Of a stretch of 40,299 nucleotides of DNA, positions 25,263 to 33,308 are shown piece by piece (the stretch's first letter is position 1; each line of letters begins with the position of its first letter). The stretch lies in assembly GCA_003164855.1 (NCBI GenBank), contig PLUI01000066.1:13534-53832 (forward strand). The letters run 5' to 3'. Position numbers and translations under genes: made by a program. The stretch is from Acidobacteriaceae bacterium. Lineage in GTDB: Bacteria; Acidobacteriota; Terriglobia; Terriglobales; Acidobacteriaceae. The notes under the pieces are model-generated. The model was given only the letters and a program-made list of their open reading frames with translations, had not been told where the DNA came from and made no database searches.

Positions 25263-25994
25263 ATGGCGATCCCAAACCTAACCAGCATCCGTCAACAACT
25301 TGAGCGCACAGTTGGTCCCGCGCCCTGGTATTGGAAAACATTTCCGGTATTTCATTCTGCTGCCGGACAGCGCTTGTTCTGGACACATCACGGTAGCGAA
25401 GGCCCCGTAGGATATCTCGTCTCGCTGGCGCTGGAGCAGGAAGCCGATCATCCGCGGCTAGCGCTGAACACGTACTCCCGGCCATTTATAGTATCGCCGC
25501 GTTGCCTGGGAATCTGGTGCCCGGAAGGACGCAGTATTCGTTTTGCCGGGTTCAATCCGGAGCGACTCGAGCCTTTCGACCTGGCAGAGATTGCAGGATG
25601 GTTCAAGCAGTCTTCCGATCGCATCTATTCGAAGACCCCACCCATCGCGGAATTCGAGGTGCCTCTTACTCTCGGCCCTGGAATGCACAAGATCAATCCA
25701 CCGCCGGAACTGGCTGCAGTCGACGAACTGATCGTGCCCACCAGCTACAAGGCGATGTCGAATGACGATCCGGCATTCGCACTCTTTGTCCTTTATCTGC
25801 AGGCCGGACTGGTGGAAGTTTTGCCGCAGAAATGGTTCACCGCTTCGCAGTATCAGGTCGGCAAACAATGGATTTCACGCGCGGCACGCGATCAGGAGTC
25901 GCATCGCATCTTCGGGGAATGTTATGGCGCGGGAACCTTCTTGCTGGAAGAAGATGGCTGCCGGCTGGCGGAGTGGATGGACAGAAAGTCTTAG
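25263..25994 (+). CDS. Hypothetical protein, no recognised family
   Basis: 243 residues, ATG start. No signal peptide or membrane segment is seen. Features include many Trp/Tyr/His (PAPWYWKTFPVFH at the N-terminus), GIWCPEGRSIRFAGF in the middle, and two Cys near 83 and 89. The protein looks soluble and is clearly coding: the frame is open for its whole length with normal third-position GC. The stop lies inside the 25990-26110 word-repeat region. Located between the mutase small subunit and a crotonase-type gene, which hints at acyl-CoA metabolism, but function is unknown. Confidence 0.75.
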   Translation: MAIPNLTSIRQQLERTVGPAPWYWKTFPVFHSAAGQRLFWTHHGSEGPVGYLVSLALEQEADHPRLALNTYSRPFIVSPRCLGIWCPEGRSIRFAGFNPERLEPFDLAEIAGWFKQSSDRIYSKTPPIAEFEVPLTLGPGMHKINPPPELAAVDELIVPTSYKAMSNDDPAFALFVLYLQAGLVEVLPQKWFTASQYQVGKQWISRAARDQESHRIFGECYGAGTFLLEEDGCRLAEWMDRKS

Positions 25995-26110
25995 GTCTTA
26001 GGTCCTGGGTCTGGGTCTTAGCTCCCGGTTCTTGGGTCTTGGAAGCCAGCATCGCGCGAAGCGCCAACCGAGGCGAAGCCGAGAGCCTAGAACCTGACAC
26101 CGAAGACCTG
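25990..26110. repeat. Word repeat (TTAGGTCTTAGGTCC...) with inverted partner
   Basis: The left part (25990-26040) consists of degenerate GTCTTAGGTCCTGGGTCT words. The right part (about 26083-26115) contains the roughly complementary CCTAGAACCTGACACC and GACCTGACACCTG. The arms flank a GCGAAGCGCCAACCGAGGCGAAG centre. It overlaps the last codons of the hypothetical gene and ends just before the crotonase start. Confidence 0.6.
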
Positions 26111-26126
26111 ACACCTGCATCCGCGA

Positions 26127-26714
26127 ATGTCCCCATCTCTTTTCCACCCCGACGATCACAATGGCGTGTCGATCTTGCGTCTCTGTTCGGAAGACGGCAC
26201 AAATCGCCTGACGCGGGCGTGCGTGCTGTCTCTCACGGCAGCGATCCGTGAGCTTACTCAGGACCCTGGCCCGCTGGTCCTCACGGGGAATGCAAAGTTC
26301 TTCTCTGCAGGGGCGGAACTCAGAGAGATTGCCGCTCTGGACGGTCCGTCAGCCTACGAGTTCGCAAAGATGGGACAGACGCTCATGCGGGCGCTGGAAG
26401 AGTTTCCGGCGCGGGTGTATGCCGCCATCTCGGGATACTGCATGGGTGGAGGCTTGGATCTGGCGCTAGCCTGCCACCGGCGGATCGCCTCTCCCGATGC
26501 TGTCTTTGGACATCGCGGGGCGGCCTTGGGATTGATCACAGGATGGGGAGGCACACAACGCTTGCCACGGCTGGTGGGCAAGGCCGTCGCTCTGGAAATG
26601 TTTGTGGCGGCGGAGAAGATCCGCGCGACGCGGGCGCGGGCAATCGGGCTGGTCGAAGCAGTAGCCGATGACCCGGTCGCCGAAGCTGTACGAAGGATCA
26701 AGGCACACGGATAA
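26127..26714 (+). CDS. Short crotonase-fold (enoyl-CoA hydratase/isomerase) protein
   Basis: 195 residues against about 255-260 for the family: the C-terminal helical part is missing. The oxyanion-hole regions are present (FFSAGAELREI, about 58-68; GYCMGGGLDLAL, about 103-114). Glu157 in ALEMFV matches one catalytic Glu. The other, usually in GxPE-x-x-x-G, falls on Gly131 (GHRGAALG). Hydratase activity is therefore doubtful; an isomerase or other crotonase reaction, or decay, is possible. No frame downstream continues the family. The gene sits between a word repeat and a 439-base gene-free stretch. Confidence 0.8.
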   Translation: MSPSLFHPDDHNGVSILRLCSEDGTNRLTRACVLSLTAAIRELTQDPGPLVLTGNAKFFSAGAELREIAALDGPSAYEFAKMGQTLMRALEEFPARVYAAISGYCMGGGLDLALACHRRIASPDAVFGHRGAALGLITGWGGTQRLPRLVGKAVALEMFVAAEKIRATRARAIGLVEAVADDPVAEAVRRIKAHG

Positions 26715-27153
26715 GAAAGATAATCTTAAGCTGGTGCCGTTGGCGGCACTGGGGAGGGGATTCGTTACCCCCCAACTCAGGTTGCTCAACGCAATTACGA
26801 AGCAGTTTCGCCCTCTCCCCCGTAGCTGTTTGAGATCCAAGCTGGAAAGCCGTGAATCCTCCCCCTGTGACCCCGCTTGTCCGCTCTGGCCGCAGGTTGA
26901 CGGCTCCAAAAAAGAACGGCAAAGTCCTAAGTGCGGTGCTTGCGAGACACCTTGCAACACCCGGAATCTCGGAAAAAGGTGGCCCCCACCACCACGTTCG
27001 TGGTCTAGCGAGCCCTCGAGAGACTCGGCTAGTATTGCGCCCGAACGCATTTCCAAGGTATGCCGCGTGATGCGCTACGTACTGTGCCCCACGCGGTTGC
27101 TGGAAGTCATTAGCAGCTCTCATTTTTTTCTGAAGGTTTTCTCAGGACTCGTA
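26715..27153. other. Gene-free stretch before the TPR regulator
   Basis: No gene found. The ORF track extends the regulator to 26668 through this stretch, but that 162-residue extension is unlike any domain and is rejected. It contains the probable promoter of the regulator. The sequence could also include a decayed 3' part of the truncated crotonase, though no crotonase motifs were seen in any frame. Short partial palindromes (GGTGGCCCCCACCACC near 26980) are visible. Confidence 0.45.
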
Positions 27154-29169
27154 ATGGAAAACGCTGTCAGGCAATTGTACGAATTTGGCCCCTTCGTTCT
27201 GGATCCCGGCGAGCGCCTGCTTCGCCACGGCGCCGCCCGAATGGAGTTACCTCCTCGGGCCTTCGACACCTTGTTGGCGCTGGTGGAGAACAACGGCCAC
27301 CTGCTGGAAAAAGACGCCCTAATGCGAACCGTGTGGGGCGACACCGTGGTTGAGGAAAATAATCTCAGTCAAGTCGTCTACCTGCTTCGTAAGGCTCTCC
27401 GGGACGGAGAAGACGGCTCCCGCTACATCGAGACGGTCCCCAAACGCGGCTACCGCTTCGTCGCTGGAGTTCGCCCCGTCGAGGCAGCGGAAGTGACCGG
27501 AAACAGTCGAGAGGCTCTTGCCGGCTCAGATGCACCGTCCTCTTCTCCCGCCAATCACTGGGACTCAATTGCAACCCCTGCGGGCGCGAGTTCGGCATTG
27601 CAGGGCAATTCCGAGACCGAGTCCGGCTCTGGCTCATCCGATGTCGAACCTCAAATCCCACACTCCGGTGTGCGGAACGGCTGGAAGAAAACCCTGATAG
27701 CTGGTCTGGCCATCGTGACCCTGGTAGCTCTGTTGGGAGCAGCCGGCTGGAGGCAGGGGCTGTTCGGCGAAGCGGGGCCCAGCCTGATTCGCTCGGTAGC
27801 GGTACTGCCATTACAGAATCTTTCCAACGACCCTAACCAGGAATACTTTGTCGACGGAATGACCGACGAGCTTATCACCGATCTGGCACAAATTCGCCAG
27901 TTAAAGGTCGTTTCCAAAACCTCGATCATGCAATACAAAGGCACCCGGATACCACTTCCCCAGATTGGCCGTGAGCTGGGGGTCGATGCCGTGGTGGAAG
28001 GCTCGGTGCTGCGGTCGGGCGATCGCGTGAGAATTACGGCTCAGTTGATTCGCGCCGCAAGCGATCGCCACATCTGGGCAGCGGCATACGACGGCGACCT
28101 CAAGGACGTGCTATCGCTGCAAGCCCGCGTCGCCGAAGCCATTACCGACGAAGTCAAGCTAAACCTAACCGTCGAGGAGAGCGGCCGCCTGCGACGGGGC
28201 CAGGCCGTGAATCCGGAATCTTTCGACCTTTATCTGCGCGGCCGCTACGCCTTGAATCAGAGGAACATCCCAGGCTTTGAAAAGGCGATCGAGTACTTCA
28301 ACCAAGCCATCGAAAAGGATCCAAATTTTGCCCTCGCCTATTCGGGCTTAGCCGATTCCCACACGCTGCTGGTGCTGTACGGGGGAGGTCCAACGCACAG
28401 CACCGAGGCCAAGGCAGCCGCCGAAAAAGCTCTGGCCCTTGACGGCTCCCTGGCGGAGGCCCACACCTCACTGGCCGCAGTGAAAATTTTGCAGGATTGG
28501 GATTGGACGGGGGCAGAGCAGGAGTTTCAACGAGCCCTCGATCTGAATCCTAGTTTCGCGCAGGCCCACCATTGGTATGGCAACCTGCTGCTCGGTCCCG
28601 AAGGACGCCATGACGAAGCCATTGCCGAACTACGGCGCGCGCAGGAGCTCGATCCCATCTGCCTGATCATCAACGCTGACACCGGCTTCGCGTATTATCT
28701 GGCGGGGCGATACGATCTGGCCCTGCAGGCCTATCAGAGAGTTCTGGCTACCAATCCCAACTTCGTCCCGATTCACTTCTACCTGTCCAAATACTATAAA
28801 CAGACTGGACAATACGATCTCTGGCTGAAAGAAAGCATTGACAATGATCGGCTTTCGGGTTTTTCCGGCCGGTCGCAGTACATGCAGGAACTTTATCGCC
28901 AGGGGGGATTTCGGGCCCTAATGCAGGAAATGGCTAAACCCGGAGAATCAAGCAGGCTGGCGAACTACAAGGATCTGCACTTGAATGCTTGCAGCGCAGC
29001 GGAAGCTGATGCGGTCCTGGGCAGAAACCTGCGAGCGCTGGACTACTTGGAGAAATGCTACCGGGAAGCCAGCGTCGCTCTCATCTACGTCAAGGTCGAT
29101 CCCGTCTGGACGAACCTCCGCCCGGAACCGCGCTTTCAGAGCCTGCTTCGCCGCATTGGGCTGCAATAG
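27154..29169 (+). CDS. Winged-helix membrane regulator with TolB-N-like and TPR domains
   Basis: A one-component regulator built like CadC/ToxR. An OmpR/PhoB-type winged helix lies at residues 8-106 (FGPFVLDPGERLL... VPKRGYRFVAGV). A Ser/Pro-rich linker follows, then one membrane segment (about 180-198, LIAGLAIVTLVALLGAAGW). A periplasmic TolB-N/FlgO-like domain spans about 213-340 (IRSVAVLPLQNLS... LKVVSKTS... YDGDLKDVLSLQ). TPR repeats run from about 360 to the end. 671 residues from ATG 27154, with CAGGA 8 bases ahead. Such proteins are common in Acidobacteria. It may control the downstream carboxylase operon, but this is inference from position only. Confidence 0.88.
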   Translation: MENAVRQLYEFGPFVLDPGERLLRHGAARMELPPRAFDTLLALVENNGHLLEKDALMRTVWGDTVVEENNLSQVVYLLRKALRDGEDGSRYIETVPKRGYRFVAGVRPVEAAEVTGNSREALAGSDAPSSSPANHWDSIATPAGASSALQGNSETESGSGSSDVEPQIPHSGVRNGWKKTLIAGLAIVTLVALLGAAGWRQGLFGEAGPSLIRSVAVLPLQNLSNDPNQEYFVDGMTDELITDLAQIRQLKVVSKTSIMQYKGTRIPLPQIGRELGVDAVVEGSVLRSGDRVRITAQLIRAASDRHIWAAAYDGDLKDVLSLQARVAEAITDEVKLNLTVEESGRLRRGQAVNPESFDLYLRGRYALNQRNIPGFEKAIEYFNQAIEKDPNFALAYSGLADSHTLLVLYGGGPTHSTEAKAAAEKALALDGSLAEAHTSLAAVKILQDWDWTGAEQEFQRALDLNPSFAQAHHWYGNLLLGPEGRHDEAIAELRRAQELDPICLIINADTGFAYYLAGRYDLALQAYQRVLATNPNFVPIHFYLSKYYKQTGQYDLWLKESIDNDRLSGFSGRSQYMQELYRQGGFRALMQEMAKPGESSRLANYKDLHLNACSAAEADAVLGRNLRALDYLEKCYREASVALIYVKVDPVWTNLRPEPRFQSLLRRIGLQ

Positions 29170-29324
29170 CATTTCCCAGGCCGCGGATTTTCTTTAGGCG
29201 CCGCCCTTTTCACCGTTTCCTCTGCTTCTGTGTTTGTTTCCTAGCCCTCGCGGACGCAGCCCGCGTTGCGCGCCCCCGCGGGAGTGTTATACCGTAAACA
29301 GTCCGCTCTCTTGAATTCTTATCC

Positions 29325-31034
29325 ATGGCCGATCGCAGCGAAGCTCCCGCCGACCCTACGTCTCAGGCGTCTAACGTCCTGGCGACCAAAGTTGATCCCA
29401 CCTCGGCACGGTTCGAGGCCAACATGCGTTTCCTGGCGGACCTCATGTCACAGGTACGCAACGAAGCCGAAAAGATTTGTGAAGGCGGCGGTGGCAAGGC
29501 CATCGAAAGCCAGCATGCTAAGGGACGCCTCACCGCCCGTGAACGCATTGAATTGTTGGTTGATCCTAAGACCTTCTTCGAATTGGGCATCTATGCCGCC
29601 CATGGCATGTACGAAGAGTGGGGCGGAGCGCCCGCCGCAGGGGTGATCACCGGCTTGGCGCGCATTCACACGCGCATGGTGATGATTATCGCCAACGACG
29701 CAACCGTGAAAGCGGGCGCATTCTTTCCCATGACGTCGAAGAAAGTAATCCGCGCCCAGAACATTGCCATCGAGAACCGTATCCCGACCATCTATCTGGT
29801 GGATTCCGCCGGAGTTTTCCTGCCGCTGCAGGAAGATGTATTTCCCGATACAGACGACTTTGGCCGAGTCTTCCGCAATAACGCCGTCATGTCGGCCCTG
29901 GGCATTCCACAGACCGCCGCCATCATGGGAATGTGCGTGGCCGGTGGCGGATACCTGCCGGTGATGTGCGATCACGTTTTGATGACCGATGGCAGCGGAC
30001 TATTTTTGGCCGGACCGGCCTTGGTACAAGCGGCGATTGGACAAAAAGTTTCGGCGGAAGATCTGGGCGGGGCGGCCATGCATGCGGGCATCAGCGGCAC
30101 GGTCGATTTCCGCGAACCGGACGATCCCGCGTGCCTGGCGCGCATTCGCTCGATCGTCGAGAAGTGGGGATACCGCCGCCAATCTCCTTGGGACCGCAAG
30201 AAACCCGTCGAGCCGGCGCTCGCCGCCGAGGAGATTTATGGCATTTACGATTCCTCGCCCGCGCGTCCCTACGACATGAAAGAGATTCTGGCGCGCGTGC
30301 TCGATGGCAGCCGCTTCGACGAGTACAAACCGGAATATGGCAAAACGCTCATCTGTGGTTACGGACGCATCGGCGGATTCGCCGTCGGCATCGTTGCCAA
30401 CCAGAAAACGCACGCTCATCAAACCGATCACGAAGGCCGCAAGCGCGTCGAGTTCGGCGGTGTGATCTATACGGAGTCGGCAGAGAAGGCGGCGCGCTTC
30501 ATCATGGACTGCAATCAGAATCTGATCCCGCTCATTTTCTTCCACGATGTGAACGGTTTCATGGTGGGTCGCGACGCGGAGTGGAGTGGCATCATCAAAG
30601 CTGGCGCGAAGATGGTGAATGCGGTGTCGAATTCGGTGGTTCCGAAGATCACCGTGATTGTTGGCGGATCGTTCGGCGCCGGACACTATGCGATGTGCGG
30701 CAAAGCCTTCGATCCACGATTCGTATTCGCCTGGCCAACGGCGCGCTACGCAGTCATGAGTGGCGAATCGGCCGCGGGAACTCTGGTTGAGATCAAGGTG
30801 AAGCAACTGGAACGCGGCGGCACCAAGCTGGGCGAAGAAGAAAAGAAAGAACTGTACGAATCGGTGAAGCGTACTTATGACGAGCAGACCGATCCGCGCT
30901 ATGGCGCGGCCAGGCTGTGGATCGACAAGATCATTGATCCCATCGAAACCCGTGACGCCATTACCCAGGCTCTGGAGGCCGCAGCGCTGAACCCCGAGGT
31001 GCCGGAGTTCAAGGTGGGAGTACTGCAAACGTAA
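29325..31034 (+). CDS. Acyl-CoA carboxylase carboxyltransferase (beta) subunit, methylcrotonyl-CoA type
   Basis: A biotin-dependent carboxyltransferase that moves CO2 to an acyl-CoA. It has both halves of the fold (about 30-290 and 300-555). FFPMTSKKVIRAQNIAIENR and YLVDSAGVFLPLQEDVFPD resemble methylcrotonyl-CoA carboxylase beta (the LiuB branch) more than propionyl-CoA carboxylase. GGSFGAGHYAMCG in the second half is also typical. 569 residues. No biotin carboxylase or biotin carrier is in the window. It heads a five-gene plus-strand run with an HMG-CoA-lyase-like enzyme and a methylglutaconyl-CoA-hydratase-like enzyme, which supports a role in leucine or isovalerate breakdown. Confidence 0.9.
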   Translation: MADRSEAPADPTSQASNVLATKVDPTSARFEANMRFLADLMSQVRNEAEKICEGGGGKAIESQHAKGRLTARERIELLVDPKTFFELGIYAAHGMYEEWGGAPAAGVITGLARIHTRMVMIIANDATVKAGAFFPMTSKKVIRAQNIAIENRIPTIYLVDSAGVFLPLQEDVFPDTDDFGRVFRNNAVMSALGIPQTAAIMGMCVAGGGYLPVMCDHVLMTDGSGLFLAGPALVQAAIGQKVSAEDLGGAAMHAGISGTVDFREPDDPACLARIRSIVEKWGYRRQSPWDRKKPVEPALAAEEIYGIYDSSPARPYDMKEILARVLDGSRFDEYKPEYGKTLICGYGRIGGFAVGIVANQKTHAHQTDHEGRKRVEFGGVIYTESAEKAARFIMDCNQNLIPLIFFHDVNGFMVGRDAEWSGIIKAGAKMVNAVSNSVVPKITVIVGGSFGAGHYAMCGKAFDPRFVFAWPTARYAVMSGESAAGTLVEIKVKQLERGGTKLGEEEKKELYESVKRTYDEQTDPRYGAARLWIDKIIDPIETRDAITQALEAAALNPEVPEFKVGVLQT

Positions 31035-31038
31035 ATTG

Positions 31039-31140
31039 GCCACGGATTTACACGGATCCACACAGATAAGGAGCAGAACGGGCAACGATCTGAGTTTTCT
31101 CGAAGGGTTTTGATCCGTGAGAATCCGCGAAATCCGTGGC
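31039..31140. repeat. Inverted repeat GCCACGGATTT / AAATCCGTGGC
   Basis: Perfect 11-base terminal arms enclose about 80 bases. Internal extensions also match in part (ACACGGATCCACAC against GATCCGTGAGAATCC). The element fills the gap between the carboxyltransferase and the HMG-CoA-lyase-like gene and ends 10 bases before the latter's ATG. I believe CCACGGATTTACACGGAT-type repeats are widespread in acidobacteria. Confidence 0.65.
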
Positions 31141-31150
31141 AGGTTTTGAT

Positions 31151-32029
31151 ATGTCCGAACTGGTGAAACTGATCGAATGTCCGCGCGATGCCTGGCAAGG
31201 GCTGAAGGGACAGATTCCGTCCGACATCAAGCGCGCCTATTTGCAGGCCCTGATCAGCGCGGGATTCAAACACATCGACGCAGTCTCGTTCGTTTCGCCC
31301 AAAGCCGTGCCGCAGATGGCGGACTCGGAAGAAGTATTAACAGAACTCGATCCGCCCGACGACGTGGAGATCATCGGCATCGTGGTCAACGAAAAGGGCG
31401 CGCAGCGGGCCATCGATACGCACGCAGTGCACACTCTGGGCTTTCCGTATTCGATCTCGGAAACATTCTTGCGCAAGAATCAGAACCAATCCGCTGAAGA
31501 CGCGCTCGACGAACTGGAGAAGATTCAGAAAAAAGCCGACGATGCCGCGCTCGACGTTGTGGTCTACATCTCAATGGCTTTCGGCAATCCCTACGGCGAT
31601 CTGTGGAACGTGGACGAAGTGATCGAAGCCATCTCGCTCATGGAAGTCGACAACCTGCGAATGATTTCTCTCGCCGACACGGTTGGCATCGCCACTCCAG
31701 AACAAGTCAGCGAACTCGTCGGCGCGGTGATGGCGAAGTACGATTATCTGGAAATCGGAGTCCATCTGCACAGCCGTCCCGAGCATGCTATGGCGAAGGT
31801 TCTCGCGGCTTACGACGCGGGGTGCCGCCGCTTCGACTCTGCGATAGGCGGGCTGGGCGGCTGCCCCTTCGCGCAAGATGCGCTGGTTGGCAACATCGCG
31901 ACCGAGAAAGTGATTGAAGCCTTGAAGCAGCGTGGTGCGGAATTGCCGCCGATAAAACGATTAGACACGCTGCTACGAGCAACCACCGAGATGGGCGCGA
32001 GATATTCGAATGCCCTCAGCGACGATTAG
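31151..32029 (+). CDS. Hydroxymethylglutaryl-CoA-lyase-like DRE-TIM enzyme
   Basis: Would cleave HMG-CoA to acetoacetate and acetyl-CoA, the last leucine-pathway step. Motifs: Arg-Asp in IECPRDAWQG (residues 8-16), which replaces the usual RDGLQ; metal pair HLH in IGVHLHS; the catalytic Cys loop GGLGGCPFA; and metal Asn in GNIATE. The RDA-x-Q variant and HSRPEH instead of HDTYGQ place it in the divergent branch seen, to my recollection, in Bacteroidetes. 292 residues from ATG 31151; an in-frame GTG at 31136 lies inside the inverted repeat and is not preferred. Twelve bases before the next crotonase gene, so probably co-transcribed. Confidence 0.85.
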   Translation: MSELVKLIECPRDAWQGLKGQIPSDIKRAYLQALISAGFKHIDAVSFVSPKAVPQMADSEEVLTELDPPDDVEIIGIVVNEKGAQRAIDTHAVHTLGFPYSISETFLRKNQNQSAEDALDELEKIQKKADDAALDVVVYISMAFGNPYGDLWNVDEVIEAISLMEVDNLRMISLADTVGIATPEQVSELVGAVMAKYDYLEIGVHLHSRPEHAMAKVLAAYDAGCRRFDSAIGGLGGCPFAQDALVGNIATEKVIEALKQRGAELPPIKRLDTLLRATTEMGARYSNALSDD

Positions 32030-32041
32030 CGGTTTCAAAAT

Positions 32042-32824
32042 ATGAACTACAAAACGATCCAACTCAGTTACGATTCCGGCGTCGCCACGATCACGCTGAA
32101 CCGCCCGGACAAGCGCAACGCCATCAGCTTCGAGTTGATTGACGATCTGCTGCGCGCGCTCGAGGAAGTGGAGACATCCGAGGCGATTGTCCTCATCCTA
32201 ACCGGCGCCGGCAAAGCTTTCTGCTCCGGCATGGACCTGGAAAACTTAAACACGCTGATCGGCCGGTCGCCCGTACAAAATCTCAAAGATTCCGAAACCA
32301 TGGTCCGACTGTTCCGCTCACTTTACGAATTCCCCAAGGTGACGATTGCGGCGGTGAATGGCGCAGCCATCGCGGGTGGCACCGGACTGGCGTTGCTGTG
32401 CGACTTCACTTTAGCCGTGCCGGAAGCCAAGTTCGGCTATACCGAAGTGCGCATCGGCTTTGTCCCCGCCATTGTTTCCACTTTCCTGCTGCGCCAGGTG
32501 AGCGAAAAGCAGGCGCGCGATCTTTTGCTGACGGGAAGAATTTTCGGTGCGGAAGAAGCGGCGCGCATGGGATTGATCAGCAAAATCGTCGCTCCGGAAA
32601 ATTTAATTGCCCGATCTCGCGAACTGGCAGCGCTGCTGATCGAAAACAGTCCAGCTTCTCTGCGAGCGACCAAGAAACTCCTCACCGATCATGGCCGCGC
32701 CGAACTTGATGCGCAGATCGATGATGCCGTGCGCGAGAATGCCGCCATCCGCACCACCGCCGACTTCCGCGAGGGAATTGCATCATTTCTTGAAAAGCGC
32801 AAGCCGGTATGGACCGGGAAGTGA
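32042..32824 (+). CDS. Enoyl-CoA hydratase, methylglutaconyl-CoA-hydratase-like
   Basis: A 260-residue, complete crotonase. Oxyanion-hole segments are GKAFCSGMDLENL (58-70) and NGAAIAGGTGLALLCDF (106-122). A catalytic Glu is present at Glu135 in FGYTEVRIG. The second catalytic position reads Asp in QARDLLLTG. TEVRIGFVPAIVSTFLL closely resembles the SEVRLGLAPAVIS signature of LiuC-type methylglutaconyl-CoA hydratases. Between the HMG-CoA-lyase-like gene (12 bases before) and the thioesterase (10 bases after), it gives the hydration step that links the carboxylase to the lyase. Confidence 0.88.
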   Translation: MNYKTIQLSYDSGVATITLNRPDKRNAISFELIDDLLRALEEVETSEAIVLILTGAGKAFCSGMDLENLNTLIGRSPVQNLKDSETMVRLFRSLYEFPKVTIAAVNGAAIAGGTGLALLCDFTLAVPEAKFGYTEVRIGFVPAIVSTFLLRQVSEKQARDLLLTGRIFGAEEAARMGLISKIVAPENLIARSRELAALLIENSPASLRATKKLLTDHGRAELDAQIDDAVRENAAIRTTADFREGIASFLEKRKPVWTGK

Positions 32825-32834
32825 GGAGCGGGGA

Positions 32835-33278
32835 ATGAGTTCGAAGCCACAGGCAGTCAATGAAACCCGGCTGCGCGTGCGTTACGCCGAGACCGATCAA
32901 ATGGGAGTGGTGTACCATTCCAACCATTTCATCTGGTTCGAAGTGGGACGCGTCGAATTGCTGCGCCAGCTGGGCTTTTCTTATCGCGACATGGAGAGCA
33001 AAGATGGATGCTTCATCGCCGTGGCCGAAGCCAGATGCCGCTATCGTGCCCCGGTGCGCTATGACGAGGAAGTCACGGTGCGCACGGAATTGTTGAATGT
33101 GCGCGACTCGGTGGTCCACTTTGGTTATGAGTTGCGGCGCGTAGACGATGGCACTCTGCTCGCCGAAGGGGAAACCACGCACATCGTCACCGACGCAGAC
33201 ATGAAGATTGCCGTGCTGCCGGAAAAATACTTGCAGGTGTTCCGCGCCGCGGTGGGGAAACACCAAACCGGTCACTAG
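32835..33278 (+). CDS. Hotdog-fold acyl-CoA thioesterase (YbgC / 4-hydroxybenzoyl-CoA type)
   Basis: 147 residues from ATG 32835, with GGAG about 7 bases ahead. The ORF-track extension into the crotonase is rejected. RVRYAETDQMGVVYHSNHFIWFE (about 14-36) is the diagnostic stretch, with catalytic Asp in TDQMG and YHSNY-like follow-up. The remaining strands (CRYRAPVRYDEEVTVRTEL) are typical. It would hydrolyse a short or aromatic acyl-CoA. Co-transcribed with the crotonase; HutH starts 30 bases downstream. It could release CoA from pathway dead ends. Substrate unknown. Confidence 0.9.
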   Translation: MSSKPQAVNETRLRVRYAETDQMGVVYHSNHFIWFEVGRVELLRQLGFSYRDMESKDGCFIAVAEARCRYRAPVRYDEEVTVRTELLNVRDSVVHFGYELRRVDDGTLLAEGETTHIVTDADMKIAVLPEKYLQVFRAAVGKHQTGH

Positions 33279-33308
33279 AAACTGGAAATAGGAAACGGGA
33301 AACTTATT

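Noticed and set aside
26668-27153. N-terminal extension of the TPR regulator
   Set aside because: The winged-helix domain starts at ATG 27154, which has a ribosome site; the extension is low in recognisable structure and begins inside the crotonase.
29266-29293. TTGCGC ... TATACC as a promoter of the carboxylase operon
   Set aside because: Spacing is acceptable, but the -35 matches only three positions; too weak to list.
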